A DNA stretch of 64,000 nt, from contig OW121854.1 of the NCBI GenBank assembly GCA_933228895.1, positions 6,265,131-6,329,130 of the forward strand, read 5' to 3'. The notes beneath the pieces were generated by a model. That model saw nothing but the letters and a program-made list of their open reading frames with translations. It made no database searches and was not told the DNA's origin. This DNA is from Platycnemis pennipes (lineage: Eukaryota > Arthropoda > Insecta > Odonata > Platycnemididae). Shown piece by piece: positions 46,526 to 56,912 of this stretch; positions within the stretch are counted from its first letter, which is position 1; each line of letters starts with the position of its first letter. Position numbers and translations under genes: made by a program.

Positions 46526-46915
46526 TATGGGAAGTAAATTAGCCTCCATAAATGCCACCTATGCTTCTGTTATATGTTTTAGCTGATTACCTGGGGAAGA
46601 GCATTCAGTGTGTTTTATCGAGTGTATTTTCCGATATTAAACCAAAGTGGCAAGGAGTAGAACCCATAAATATACGGGCAAATGAAATCCCCCGGGATAG
46701 AGGAAACAACTCAAATAATTCATTAAATGGTAGCATGATTAGAAAAGTATATTGACTAACTATGAATGATGTCAAGCCAATGTCTCAGACATTTCAACTG
46801 TAGTAATTTTCCGGGGAATATGACCAACAGCTAACATCTTTTGCGCCATTTAGAATAGGCAGGTAATTAAAACTGAACTATTGTTCAACCCGGATGTTAG
46901 TTTTTGATTTTTGAT
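46526..46915. other. AT-rich DNA without recognisable gene
   Basis: Nothing recognised. Confidence 0.35.
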
Positions 46916-47115
46916 AGGTGAGAGTAGAGCTCACCCCGTACTAAGCCGATGGCGTGTGAAATGCGATTTCCTACGAAGTTCTGACACGCAAAACATCGAA
47001 TCGCATGAATTTTAGGGGATGAGGGTGTCCGGAAAGGCTTTTGCCCGGGATTTGAACCCGGGACCCTCCGGTCAGTACCTCAGTGCTCTACCCACCTAAC
47101 TGCTACAACCCAGCA
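46916..47115 (-). mobile_element. SINE-3, tRNA-derived
   Basis: On the minus strand the head reads GTTAGGTGGGTAGAGCACTG (A box region) and CCCGGGTTCAAATCCCGGG (B box). A body unlike SINE-2 follows, reading ATGCGATTCGATGTTTTGCG and TTTCACACGCCATCGGC. The cloverleaf is poor in its anticodon arm, so it is not a functional tRNA. It abuts a SINE-2 relic in the same orientation. Confidence 0.65.
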
Positions 47116-47117
47116 GG

Positions 47118-47386
47118 TATTTGTAAAAGGATAGCACATTTTTCGGGTAACGGAGGAAAGGTGGAGTGAAACCCTGAGTTTGCATTGGTCTACACTTCAC
47201 GAAAGTCATCATCATTGGGTCCCACAGATTAGCATCCTATCCGACGGACGGAGCACTCTATTCGACCTGGTCTCAGTACCCAAGAGGGGACCATCACCAA
47301 TGAGAAATACACCGTTTCCGGGATTAAAACCCGGACCCTCCGGGTGTAAGGCCAGTACTTTTGCCATCACATCAACCCAGTCCTCC
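47118..47386 (-). mobile_element. Old SINE-2 copy
   Basis: The minus-strand head GGTTGATGTGATGGCAAAAG... carries GTCCGGGTTTTAATCCCGG as T arm and B box. The body keeps CTCCGTCCGTCGGATAGGAT and TTTCCTCCGTTACCCGAAAA. It is much more diverged than the three flanked copies and its 3' tail meets SINE-3. Confidence 0.68.
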
Positions 47387-48546
47387 ATTTTAATCGTTCA
47401 GGCGTCAATGTTGAATGTTAGACTATTAAAAGTTTTCGGATGTATCACAAGGTGGTGATGGCGAAGTTTTTGCTCTTTCAAAGAACTGAAAGCTGAACCT
47501 TATTACCATGAATATCAAGTTTCTAAATTAATATTGTTTCTCCTCGCATAATAGCTATCACATTACGTACTTAGATAAAATTATTAGAGAAAACCTAAGA
47601 CTGGAATGATGCACTTGAAACTGCAGAAGGTGAATGTGTTCCTAATATTTCTGAAATTACTGGAGCATCTTCTATCAAACAGGGAAGAAGTTTAGATTGG
47701 GAAAAGACTGCACTAATTAGCTAATGAAAATAGAAATATGCAATTACGGAAAGACTAAAACGAAATCTAGCCGGGAGCTTGGGCGGAACCAAGGAATTGT
47801 AATCCCAAGTTGTCCTTGGTAACTTCTTGGAATCTTTGCCAACTGGAATTCTGGGATCAGGTGTGGAGATAATTAATATGATTTCATCTTTCCCTCAAAT
47901 GTGTCAGAAAATTATTTTGCCTATAAGAATAGAATTCTTCTATCATCCTAGATACCAGGACTGCCGTGCCCCAGTGCCCACCCTTCAGGTATAGAAATTG
48001 CGCCCTATTCTTAGAACGAATTACGCTCTTTGAAACGGGTTTGGAACAGAATACAGAGAATTTACAGGTCCCGCACGACGCTACCAGGTTTGGCGGGGGA
48101 TATAGAATGAGCTGGAAGTTTTAATATATTGACGTATCCTAGTGTATATTGTTGATCGTATGTATTTTACGTTTTTTGGCTAAAAGGTGATGGCTGGTTT
48201 TGGGTAAAAAGGCTGCTAATAACCTTATACAGTGCCATTACCTTTTAAGATGCTCCAGACGTTATGTGAACCATCCAAGCCGAGATATGATATCGATACA
48301 TTTCTAATAGATAAAAAGTAATATCTATGGAAGAATGGTGAATGAAAAATGTTTGGTTCGAACGCGCATTTTCAAAACAGGATTTTATTACCTATTTTGT
48401 TTAAATACAGTTATTTTTTGGCTCTTTTGAGACTTAGTTTTTGTGACATATCTTTCCGATTAAGTGTGTTAGCTGCCTTTATTCGATAAGCTCATGTTTT
48501 AATCATGATGCGGTTACGTGTCGTGGCAGATAAACAGATTATATAG
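47387..48546. other. AT-rich DNA without recognisable gene
   Basis: Nothing recognised beyond short frames. Confidence 0.4.
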
Positions 48547-48902
48547 AACAGGACAAGGGAGAGTCGGGCTGGTTTGGTGGCTAGAGTACTGGCCTCACTT
48601 CCCGAGGTTCGATTCCCGGCAGTGGCGTTTTTTTCAGTGGAAAACCGGTCCCTACTTGAGTGCCTAGTGGAGGGCATATCAGGTTCAGTACTCCGTCCGT
48701 CGGATGGGACGCTAAGCCGTGGTTCCCTTGGCGGCTGTCGTTAAGATTAGGTTTATGCCAACGCCGGGTTTCTCTCCATCCGTCCTCCGTTACCTGAAAT
48801 GCTCCTACCAATACAATTACTCAATTACCAACCTATCCTATATGGTGGAAATGACCTCAACTCTCGGTCGCCTCCCCTGAATAACTAACTAACATGGCAA
48901 GG
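48547..48902 (+). mobile_element. SINE-2 copy with target duplication
   Basis: AACAGGACAAGG (48547-48558) and AACATGGCAAGG (48891-48902) match at 10 of 12 positions. The tRNA-like head carries GTGGCTAGAGTACTGGCC and GAGGTTCGATTCCCGG but lacks several bases before the B box. The body is colinear with the other copies and the tail ends AACTAACTAAC. Confidence 0.85.
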
Positions 48903-49404
48903 TAAGAAACATGAAAAACGATCGTTGCAGAAATTTCTATTTTCTCTTAAATCGCATCTCTATTTCGAAAAAAATAAACGTATAAAGAACTGAGATGTGC
49001 TGGGCCAGCAACCACCGAGAAGAGGTATGATATGGTGAATTTAGAATAATGATATACATATTTTGGCGGAATTTCGTGGAAGTGAAATGCAATTACGAGC
49101 AAAAGCCCTTAGGCCAGTATATTTCGTTATCAAAGAAGAAGAATTTTGAAAAATTATATTTGTTTAAAATTTAAATGAATATTTACCGCACCGAGCTTAA
49201 ATTTTTATAACAGAGACGGTCTTTTTGTGATGCTGCCAGCTGCGTGGAAAACATGCCTATCGAAAAAGATTCCAAGCAGATCAATTGGTATTCAGCAAAT
49301 AATTAGCTAACAAAATAGTTTTAAATAATGGATTTGTCGATAAACTTTAATTAAACGAATGGAAAATTGCATTAACTGTTAAATTTAGCCAATTGATTTA
49401 TTAC
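48903..49404. other. AT-rich DNA without recognisable gene
   Basis: Nothing recognised. Confidence 0.4.
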
Positions 49405-49945
49405 AAGCTTTTACAAACCACAGTAAAATTCACGAATCAAGTTTCGGCTCTAAGCACATTCATCAGGTGAAGTCACAAGGCTGTATATATACCAGAAACT
49501 GGACTGGAGTGGGGGGGGGAGGTGTGCTGATGAGAAGGGGGTGGTAGATAATTAGGAGGTAGACTCGGAGGGTATTTTGGTGGAGGGTGGAGAGAGATAA
49601 GCGGTGATTTGCAGGGCTAGTGGTAGACCTTGGGTAGAATGGGGGAGGGAGCGCAGGCAGCAACTGTGTAGAGGATAGGCCAGGTACAAATATTCATTTA
49701 TAACCAGAACCTTCAGGTAATTCAATGCTTTTAATATCTCAAGTTGCTCAAGAGAATTCAACTTGCTTCTGTTATTAGAAAGATGTAACGTGTCAACAGT
49801 AAAATCACTACTATGGTCTCAGTCTAACTATGCTTCACGAAGTTGGTCTTGTCGTCGTTGTTATGTTTAAAAGCATTCGAATATTCTTTACTTCTAATGT
49901 TAAAATTCCTGGCTGTTTGGCCCATTGTCATGTTGGTGAGAAGGG
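49405..49945 (-). mobile_element. Penelope-like element 3' part with GIY-YIG remnant
   Basis: Minus-strand reading from about 49945 gives NMTMGQTARNFNIRSKEY, NNDDKTNFVKH, then, after a stop and frame change, HLSNNRSKLNSLEQLEILKA. This order (G.T.R.F..R..EH, then a later LN.LEQLEI) is the end of the GIY-YIG endonuclease of Penelope-like elements, which nicks the target during insertion. The YIG motif itself is degraded. Downstream comes a hammerhead-like stretch at 49431-49467: CCTGATGA, a GCT-TAG-AGC stem, CCGAAAC, then TTGATTCGTG. Such ribozymes are known in Penelope terminal repeats. The reverse-transcriptase part is absent. Confidence 0.72.
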
Positions 49946-50079
49946 GTCCTTAATATATAAATCAATTATCATGATGAATTTCTTCAAAGTTGCAAGTGAA
50001 CTTATTTCATTTATATTAAATTTTGCTTTAAAAAATGAGCATCAAAGAGTAAAAAACTATTTAAAATAATTAAATAAGA

Positions 50080-51095
50080 TGAAATAGTGGTTTTCCATTC
50101 TTAAAATAAACTTCAAGACTAATCTGTTGATTCCGTAGTTTTTAATCATCATGTTATGCTCACCGCAGTAGTCATAGAGTAGTATGGAGTGCAGTAGCTT
50201 TATTTAAGCTCCGAAAAATATAATGTTTTCAATTCCTATAAAATTAATTCTTTCTTTATATATTGTCTGCTTCGCATTTGTCTAAATGTGTCATACTACT
50301 CCCTGATTAGCCTCTGCGTATCTCGTTGTTGACACCATATCCATTGAGACAATTCTCTCCTTCCCTGCCTTCAACCAGCGCAGGTATTTCTTCGCTCAGA
50401 ATGCACTTGAAAGGAAAGGATTATTTTCACCGTGAATGTGTGATGCGAAGACAGGAACCTCCGGAGGGAAATGAGGAGGGGCAAGACCCACTTTGTTTCC
50501 CTCGTGGCCTCACACATCTGCGTCATCCTCAAACAGTGGATGCTGCATCCCGCGGGGTGTCGCCACATCCGCTTCCCTTTTGAAACGTGTCGCGTCGTCA
50601 TAATGTACCTTATTAGCCCCGAGCCTTAGATGCTCTTTTCTTTCTGCGCACCGCACTCGCGGCAGGAACCGCTGGCAACCCCACGATGTGCCTTTTGTCC
50701 GTGACCCCCCCCCCCTTTCCCCATTTATTACACCGCAACGAACCCTTTCTCTTCCGCTTTCTCGACTGCTCTCGAGCGGAGTGGAAATTACTTGCTTTCC
50801 CGGCGTATAATTCAAGGCCGCTTTTGTTTTCATTTCTTTGCGGCGACAGAGCATTCTTTTCCGCGAAGTACTTTCACTGCTCTTTCAGTGCTCTCGTGTA
50901 AAGCCGACGATGGAAACAGAAGAGCGATGTGTTATCGCTTGGATCGTGGTAGTTTGGGTAAAATTATGTGCGTTCTCCAGCATATATTCATTGCATTCTT
51001 CTGTCAAGCGCTGAAATTTACGTGCAGTCACGTTTATGGGCAATAATATTGTTTTACCCTGCAAAAAGTTGCCAATATGCAGCATTAGATCACGG
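50080..51095. other. Non-coding DNA with GC-rich island
   Basis: About 50,320-50,900 is GC-rich, with a run of C near 50,705 and overlapping frames of 71-114 codons on both strands. No domain recognised. The rest is AT-rich. Confidence 0.35.
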
Positions 51096-51099
51096 AAGA

Positions 51100-52815
51100 A
51101 GTCTTAGACCAGGTTAAACTGAGATGGAGATACAAGAGTATGAAAGCTAAAGAACGGTAACTCGGCTACAGCACAATAAAGAATAAAATGAGCTACGTAG
51201 TGCGCAAAGAAAGAGAAATATGCATAAAGGATCTATGCAAAGACGTGCAAAAAGAAACTCGCGCAAGCAAAGGTGGAAGCTCTTTATTGGATAGTGAGGA
51301 GCCTCTTCAAGCAAGAGCACAATATGCAGTGCAATGAATGGTACGAATGGGGAACTTTTGATTAAAAATTGAGAGAGTGTGAAGAGGAAGAAGAAATAAT
51401 GAAACGTCTGAAATCAGAAGCAATGTCATCGCGAGGTACTCAAAGAGGAAAAGTGTCAAGGAGGAGGATATTGGATCCAACAGAGGTCAGAATTAGACGC
51501 AGCGGTAAGAGACCTGATGGTAAATAGGGCTTCTGGGTTTAAGAATATTTCTGCCAAGCTAATTGAAAATGCTAGCGTAAAGAAAAAACTCAGATGTACA
51601 AAATCATCCGCTAAATTTGCTGAAAAGTGAAGATACCCAAGGACTTCGAGAAGAATATCATCATCGCATTCATCATTTCCAAATAGTACAGGGCTGATAA
51701 CTGTGGATGTATAAGAATCGCAAGCCTGAGGAACAAGCCTTGTAGATAGGACAATGTTCACATAAAGAAAAATAGATCGGAAATCGGAGGACACCCTGGA
51801 TAAGGAGAACTTGAGACTCAGGAAAAAGGTAATTTATGAAGGAAGTCATCTCGCCCGTATGCTAATTATTGAGAAGAAATTGAGAAGAATTAACCGACGT
51901 TCATTACGTTCGCGGATTCGGAGAAGGAGTAAACCATGACTTGAATTTTAATGCTTATAATTCTGGAAGGAATTGTACTGTCTTTAAATGACCGTCAAAC
52001 TATCCATAACTTATGTAAAAACCAAGTAGGTCTCATTAGACCAAACAGTGGAGAAACAAGAATAAAAAAAAGGTTGGGGACAAGGTTATTCCTTTCCCTT
52101 TGTTATATTTATCGTCTACATCGTCAAACTAAAAAATTAAATAAATGGGAAGGCTTCATGTGTGAATATCCACGGGAAAAAAATAGCATGCTGCAGTTGC
52201 GACAAAGCTCTCATGACATAATCGGGAATTGACTGCAGTTACTACAGAAAGAACAATGGCTAGCAGAAAATCAATAAAATGATAGTAGTTTTTGGAATGC
52301 ACCAGAGGAGATCAATATTAATCTAGGTACACAAACACTTGAGTAGGTGACAGTGCACTATTACGAGGGAAGCAATCAACCATCGATGGAAGAAACAGGA
52401 AAGAAATAGTCAGTAGAATAGATCTGAGTGAGGCATGGACGATGGCAGAGGAGTCAAGGCTAGAAGCACTTGAAATTTAGCACTACGGAAGAATAATGTG
52501 GGTGAAATAGGTAGGCCGAGTGACTAACTTAAATGTCGGAAGAAGGTTGGAAGAAAAAAGTAGTGGTCAGAAAGAAAAAAACAGAAACATTTTCGGCTTA
52601 CCTTTAGATATGCTGACGAAGTGGGACAATTAAATGAGGGACATCATTCATCGAGGGCGAAGTAATCGAGTAAAATGACTGAATCCTCGGATGAGATATT
52701 TAGAGCATGTGGCGAAGTGAAGAATTACGCAGACGCGAAGAGATTAGCTAATACGACAACCGAGAGGAGAGCTCTGTGTTAAACCAATCTCATAACTGTT
52801 GACTGATGATGATGA
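51100..52815 (+). mobile_element. Longest LINE-R copy, decayed reverse transcriptase
   Basis: Early plus-strand segments match the linker before the reverse transcriptase (MNGTNGELLIKN). Next comes the first RT motif region: ELDAAVRDLMVNRASGFKNI, SAKLIENA, then, in another frame, KVKIPKDFEKNIIIAF and DNCG.IRIASLRNK. Near 52.34-52.8 kb the C-terminal part follows, with IDGRNRKEIVSRI, a WTMAEESRLEAL-type stretch, RLANTTTERRALC and the ATGATGATGA end. The catalytic FADD-type box is not found; the middle seems deleted. Many stops and frame changes. RTE-like elements encode an endonuclease and reverse transcriptase in one ORF; only traces remain. Confidence 0.75.
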
Positions 52816-54423
52816 GAATCTCATTACAACCTATAATTTTTTTTACTTTCATGACGGCAGATTAAATAAACGCTGATGAAACCGATACAGTGATATTCCT
52901 GTCAATTCAATTTGATACATACTTACAGTCCTCTATTTTTCTACCTCCTTAGATCTGCAAATTGAAGTAAATTACTACGTAGTCTTCCTTAGTATCCTCA
53001 ACGGGACTCCCTTTAGTTATAATTTTGAATCCCGATTCAGGTATCAAACTTTCGTGTTGATGCACGGGTGAAAACGTTGAAATTTTACTTTACATTTTCA
53101 GTATTATAATTTCAAAGGCTCCATTGAAATTTTCTCTTTTTACAATTCCTTAATGCAAACTTCCTTCTAGTCCACCAACCAATGAGCATATATTAACTAT
53201 TTACACAGTTAATCGTGTTCGTGGCGATTAGTCTTTGAATTGGATCTCTCGTTTTCCTTATCTTATTTAGAAGAAATGAAGCTGAAATATTCCTATCAAC
53301 GTGACTCAACAAGCGGGTGAATTATTTTACCCTCCTTTTTTCCATTGTCACGCCACTGCAGACCATAAAAGAGAAGGCAGGAATTAAATGTCGTGAGAAT
53401 ATTCTCCAACGCGTGAGGCAGGTCATGCAATCCTGTTAGTTGGGAACAAATTGTATAATCCGACACGAGTCTCCAATTCCTTAAAAGTGTCCCTTTTCCC
53501 ACAGTGGCTTGTCCATCAGGCGCTGAAAGGGAGGGGGTCGTATGACGGATAGCGGTCTGGGGGCCATTTCCTGCTTCCTTATCGTGTTCGCTCCTTTAAA
53601 AATATTTAGCACGGACACGATCGCATGAATTTCAGTCGGAAACGTGTGATAACAAAAGCCGGTCGTAAACCCCGAATCCGTGGCGTTGAACAAACGGTCT
53701 CGGACCTGTTGGTTGCCTTCCGCGTTGCAGTTGTCTTCTACCTAATCTGATTATGAACGCGCGACCTACCGAGGCGATGATTGACGCTCTGGGGAGATTT
53801 CATGCGAAGTGGCCTCCCCCCAACCCCTATTCTATGGAAGGGAATTGGGTTAGTCGCTAAGGACGGTGAAGTCTTCGCGGGATCTCCAGTAGGTCAGGGA
53901 TTCGGTGACTTCGGACGTTTCGCTGGTGACACTGCCGTCTTCTCCAAGGCACTTGAGTGTCAGATTCGAGGAATTGGGAACGTGCACAACTTTTATAACA
54001 CTTTGAATGAGAATTTTCCTATCTAAAATGTACCTACTGGGTGAAAATTTTGCTGAATAATAATCATGTGTTACAAAGATATTACTCATTTAAAACTGTA
54101 GGTACATTTTCGGCTGTTTAAAAACTCGAAGTAATTGCATGACATCTCGACACCGTATCTCTATGGGGGTTGTTTACATGCTGTACATTGGGGTAAGTTG
54201 TTTAATGAATACGTGAAGAAAACGCAAGTATTCATCTCATATTCGTAGTGCAATAAAATACTCTATTACGATTTTTCAGTTTGGTGGAGTGGATTGAAAC
54301 AAGAAAATCGTCGATAAATTATTTAATACCTGCATAGTGCCTCGTTTGTTTTCGCGCGGTGAATCTCGGCTGTGACAAAGAAATCGTTGTTTCTTGAAGA
54401 AGAATGCCACCCAAGGGAGTCAA
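52816..54423. other. Unassigned DNA with GC-rich patch
   Basis: About 53.5-53.96 kb is moderately GC-rich with an 81-codon plus frame and a 79-codon minus frame. AAAATGTACCTAC (54025-54037) has an exact complement at 54098-54110. No gene recognised. Confidence 0.35.
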
Positions 54424-54813
54424 GCAAAGGAGAATTCAAAGACCGCGAACTGGCCGCGGGAACTTTAAGCGGCGTCACCCGCTGAGACAGCGGGTGACGC
54501 CGCTAAAGTTCCCGCGGCCAGTTCGCGGCCTTTGAATTCGTTTAAGTAAGCACCTTGTGTTTAAAATTCGGCTTAACCTCGTGGACAGTGGCGCCTTGCG
54601 CACGACTACGGCTGCATTGTGACATGATTTGTCCCGCAGTCCGTTAACACCTAGTTCCTTTAAGCCTCGTTGATTTCCACAGAGAAAGAGGACGTCTTGG
54701 TAGCTCAACTGGTAGAGCACCTGGCCGGAAATCAGGGGGTCCGGGTTCGAGTCCCGGTCAAGGCGAATGACTTTTTCTCTGTGGAACTCCTTGCTATAGT
54801 GCAAAGGAGAATT
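54424..54813 (+). mobile_element. tRNA-bearing fold-back retroposon, short copy
   Basis: GCAAAGGAGAATT at 54424-54436 and 54801-54813 flanks it exactly (13 bases; the last four may belong to the element). A near-perfect hairpin follows: arms 54432-54484 and 54488-54539 differ at one base and one indel. Then come a unique body (54540-54693), a tRNA-like domain and about 36 bases of tail. The layout matches the 18.6 kb copy, but here the left arm stops before reaching the tRNA-like part, so only one tRNA-like domain is present. It is a non-coding retroposon; minus-strand frames through it are spurious. Confidence 0.83.
54694..54764 (+). ncRNA. tRNA-like domain with intact A and B boxes
   Basis: A 71-base cloverleaf: acceptor GTCTTGG/TCAAGGC, D stem GCTC/GAGC, anticodon-type stem CCTGG/TCAGG with loop CCGGAAA, and T stem CCGGG/CCCGG with loop TTCGAGT. 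The A box TAGCTCAACTGG and B box GGTTCGAGTCC fit the pol III consensus. As in the other copies U33 is C and the variable arm is short, although GGA occupies the anticodon position. Five T (54772-54776) follow at once. It could yield a short pol III transcript; translation use is unlikely. Confidence 0.75.
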
Positions 54814-55158
54814 GTCGGATTATGCTTTTTAAAATCCCTTTTCGGTCGTTGTTTCGGTCAAGGGACGGCTAAAAATCTCAAATAAATATACTCACTTCGT
54901 ATTCTTCTATGCTAAACCTCTGTTTCTACAGCGGTATTGATCCTTTACCGTGCAGTACCGTCAGAAGATCACGTGATTTTCGTCAGTTTTCGGGATCGTT
55001 TTAATAGCATTTAATAATCTTTGTGGTTGATAAAGACAATGTTGGATATTGCATTTGAATTTGAGAGAAAATTTCGCATCAAGTATCGATACACGAAAAA
55101 CAAATTCATTGCATATTCCGCATTGTCGGATTTTTAAACCCTTCCTCTCGGCTCAGCT
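54814..55158. other. AT-rich DNA without recognisable gene
   Basis: Nothing recognised. Confidence 0.35.
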
Positions 55159-55530
55159 AACTCCTGATTGCTGGTTCAAATCATCCCTCTCTCTTCTCCA
55201 ATTTTCTGAAGCACCGTTATCCCCGCGTTTCCGAGGGAGTATCCTGTGTCGCGGTTGAAGTTTTTGGTCTGAATCCTGATTTCAATCGCCTCCTTAGTTC
55301 GTCAATCCCAATATACGTTGGATTTAACAAGTAAATGAGCTTCGTCAAAGCGTCAAATCATTTCTGATGTTTCTGTGTTTGGCGGCAGCTGACTTCTCTG
55401 TATACCCCAATGTGAGGCAACTCTTTGTGTTCCTTGATGTGGTTCCCAATGGCACGGCCGGCCTCTCCAATGTAAACCTTCCTGCACTCACAGGGAGTGC
55501 TGTAAATGCCTACTGTTTAAGAATCAAGTT
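55159..55530 (-). mobile_element. Penelope-like GIY-YIG endonuclease remnant
   Basis: The minus strand reads GIYSTPCECRKVYIGEAGRA and IGNHIKEHKELPHIG. This is the GIY-YIG catalytic start of a Penelope-like endonuclease, with the cysteine pair (C-E-C) typical of this group. After a stop and a frame change it continues TKEAIEIRIQTKNFNRDTGY followed by SLGNAG, the usual end of these proteins. About 30-40 residues are missing between the two parts. The GIY and YIG residues are intact, but the gene is broken and the reverse-transcriptase portion is absent. A LINE-A copy lies immediately upstream on the same strand. Confidence 0.85.
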
Positions 55531-55565
55531 TTCATCGACCCGACATGACTTGGATCCTTAGCTAC

Positions 55566-56190
55566 CATCTACATCTGCACCTACATCTACACGATACCCT
55601 GCAAGCCACCGCGAGGGTGAGTGGCAAGGAATGGAGATCACCAAGCATGCACTACCGACATGCAAACAAGCAACTATATGTTCTCATGCAACTGCATTGC
55701 TAGTATCTAAAGTATTTAAGGGATTAACACAACCATCATGCACTGCAGAATACTCTAAAATAATTCCACTACCTATCCCTTTGCTATGATGCCTATTCTG
55801 TTCTCTTATTATATGGGGGAAAATGTCATTTTGAATCTATCAGTACGACAATTTATCTCTCTTATCTTATATATTTGGTCGAATCTAGCAAAATACGCTA
55901 GTGTTTTTAATATGTTCCTTACATCTTCAGTAAAGCTCTCAGATTCAAATTTTTGTGATAGATTTAATCTGTATTTTAACATACGCTCTGATAATGATTC
56001 CCACCCTAATTCTTGTATTAATTCTGAGATACTACTCAACCTATCATAACACCTTTTAACGAAGCTAGCTGCTCTACGCTGCACACTGTCTAGTTCTCTG
56101 ATCAAGCCTAATTCATTCGGATCCCATACACTGGCTGCATACTCAAGGTGGGGCCTACCTGGAGTAAAATAACATCGCTCTTTTGTCTCT
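55566..56190 (-). mobile_element. LINE-A 3' end with C-terminal coding region
   Basis: The minus-strand frame at 55809-56105 shows MIRELDSVQRRAASFVKRCY, ELIQELGWESLSERMLKYRL, then IREINCRTDRFKMTFSPI and a stop. It is the second-best preserved C-terminus of the family. Upstream, 'WPHLEYAASVWDPNE'-type sequence is present with a frame change. The 3'UTR and the GATGTAGGTGCAGATGTAGATG terminal repeat (split by one variant base) reach the low-coordinate end. 5' truncated near 56.19 kb. Confidence 0.85.
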
Positions 56191-56778
56191 ACTCCAGAGA
56201 TTTGTGGATTAGTTCAATATTGCATTTCTCGATAACCCACGAAATATTTCCTTACATTGAATATTTATACTGGAGGCAAGTTTTGGACAAATTTATTACA
56301 TCCCCGGATAGAATGGGAAACCATCTCCCAACCCTCCCCCATCTGATACCGCGCGGAGTCATGTCTCAGCACCTCTTCTCGAGGAGTCAATGGGGAAGGG
56401 AAACGCTGGAATGAGGAAAAAGGCGGCTCTTGGGTTGTTTTTGTTTCTCCGCATTTTTGATTATCGATTCGCGAATGTTCTGGAGGGGGAGATCCTGGGG
56501 CTACCCCTCGCCCCCCACCCCTTCGTGTCTCTCGAGGATACGCCGCCGCCGCCGCGTTTAAGGGTACCAAAGGAAAATGTGTCCACTTCCTCCCTCCAAA
56601 TGCCGCGGCCGTTCTCAACATTCGATTGAACAGGCCCATCATCAGAAATTGTAGCATTTGGGAGTGCTTTACGAACGCACACCCGATTTCCCCCTGTTCG
56701 ATCACTCCCTCATACAACGCACACATCGCTTGAGTTTTAGCGTTCACTCTTATCTCTGCTGTACTGATCCTTGCACTC
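56191..56778. other. GC-rich unassigned DNA
   Basis: Contains a GC-rich block at about 56.3-56.66 kb with a GCCGCCGCCGCCG run. Frames of 73-197 codons are on both strands; the 197-codon minus frame starts in the next LINE-A tail and is not a gene. Confidence 0.4.
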
Positions 56779-56912
56779 CATTTACGTCTACGCAACACCC
56801 TGCGAGCCACCACGAGGATGTGTGGCAGGGGGTGAAGATCATCAAACATGGACTGCAACTATTGGACTGCAAGTAGGCTACTAAATGGAGACATGCTAGA
56901 TAACAGGGTCTC
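56779..56912 (-). repeat. LINE-A 3' end fragment
   Basis: Terminal repeat (CATTTACGTCTACG on plus) followed by the CACGAGGATGTGTGGCAGGG block and a short stretch of 3'UTR; no coding part. Confidence 0.75.

Noticed and set aside
47040..47114. Genuine tRNA gene on the minus strand
   Set aside because: A and B boxes are good but the anticodon arm does not pair, and SINE-like body sequence follows.
54475..54804. 109-codon minus frame (LDRDSNPDPLISGQVLYQLSYQ...) as a protein gene
   Set aside because: It is the antisense translation of the tRNA-like retroposon; the same peptide appears from the copy at 18.8-19.2 kb because the DNA repeat is shared.
56265..56858. 197-codon minus frame as a gene
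   Set aside because: Its first part is LINE-A tail and the remainder is low-stop GC-rich DNA; no domain.
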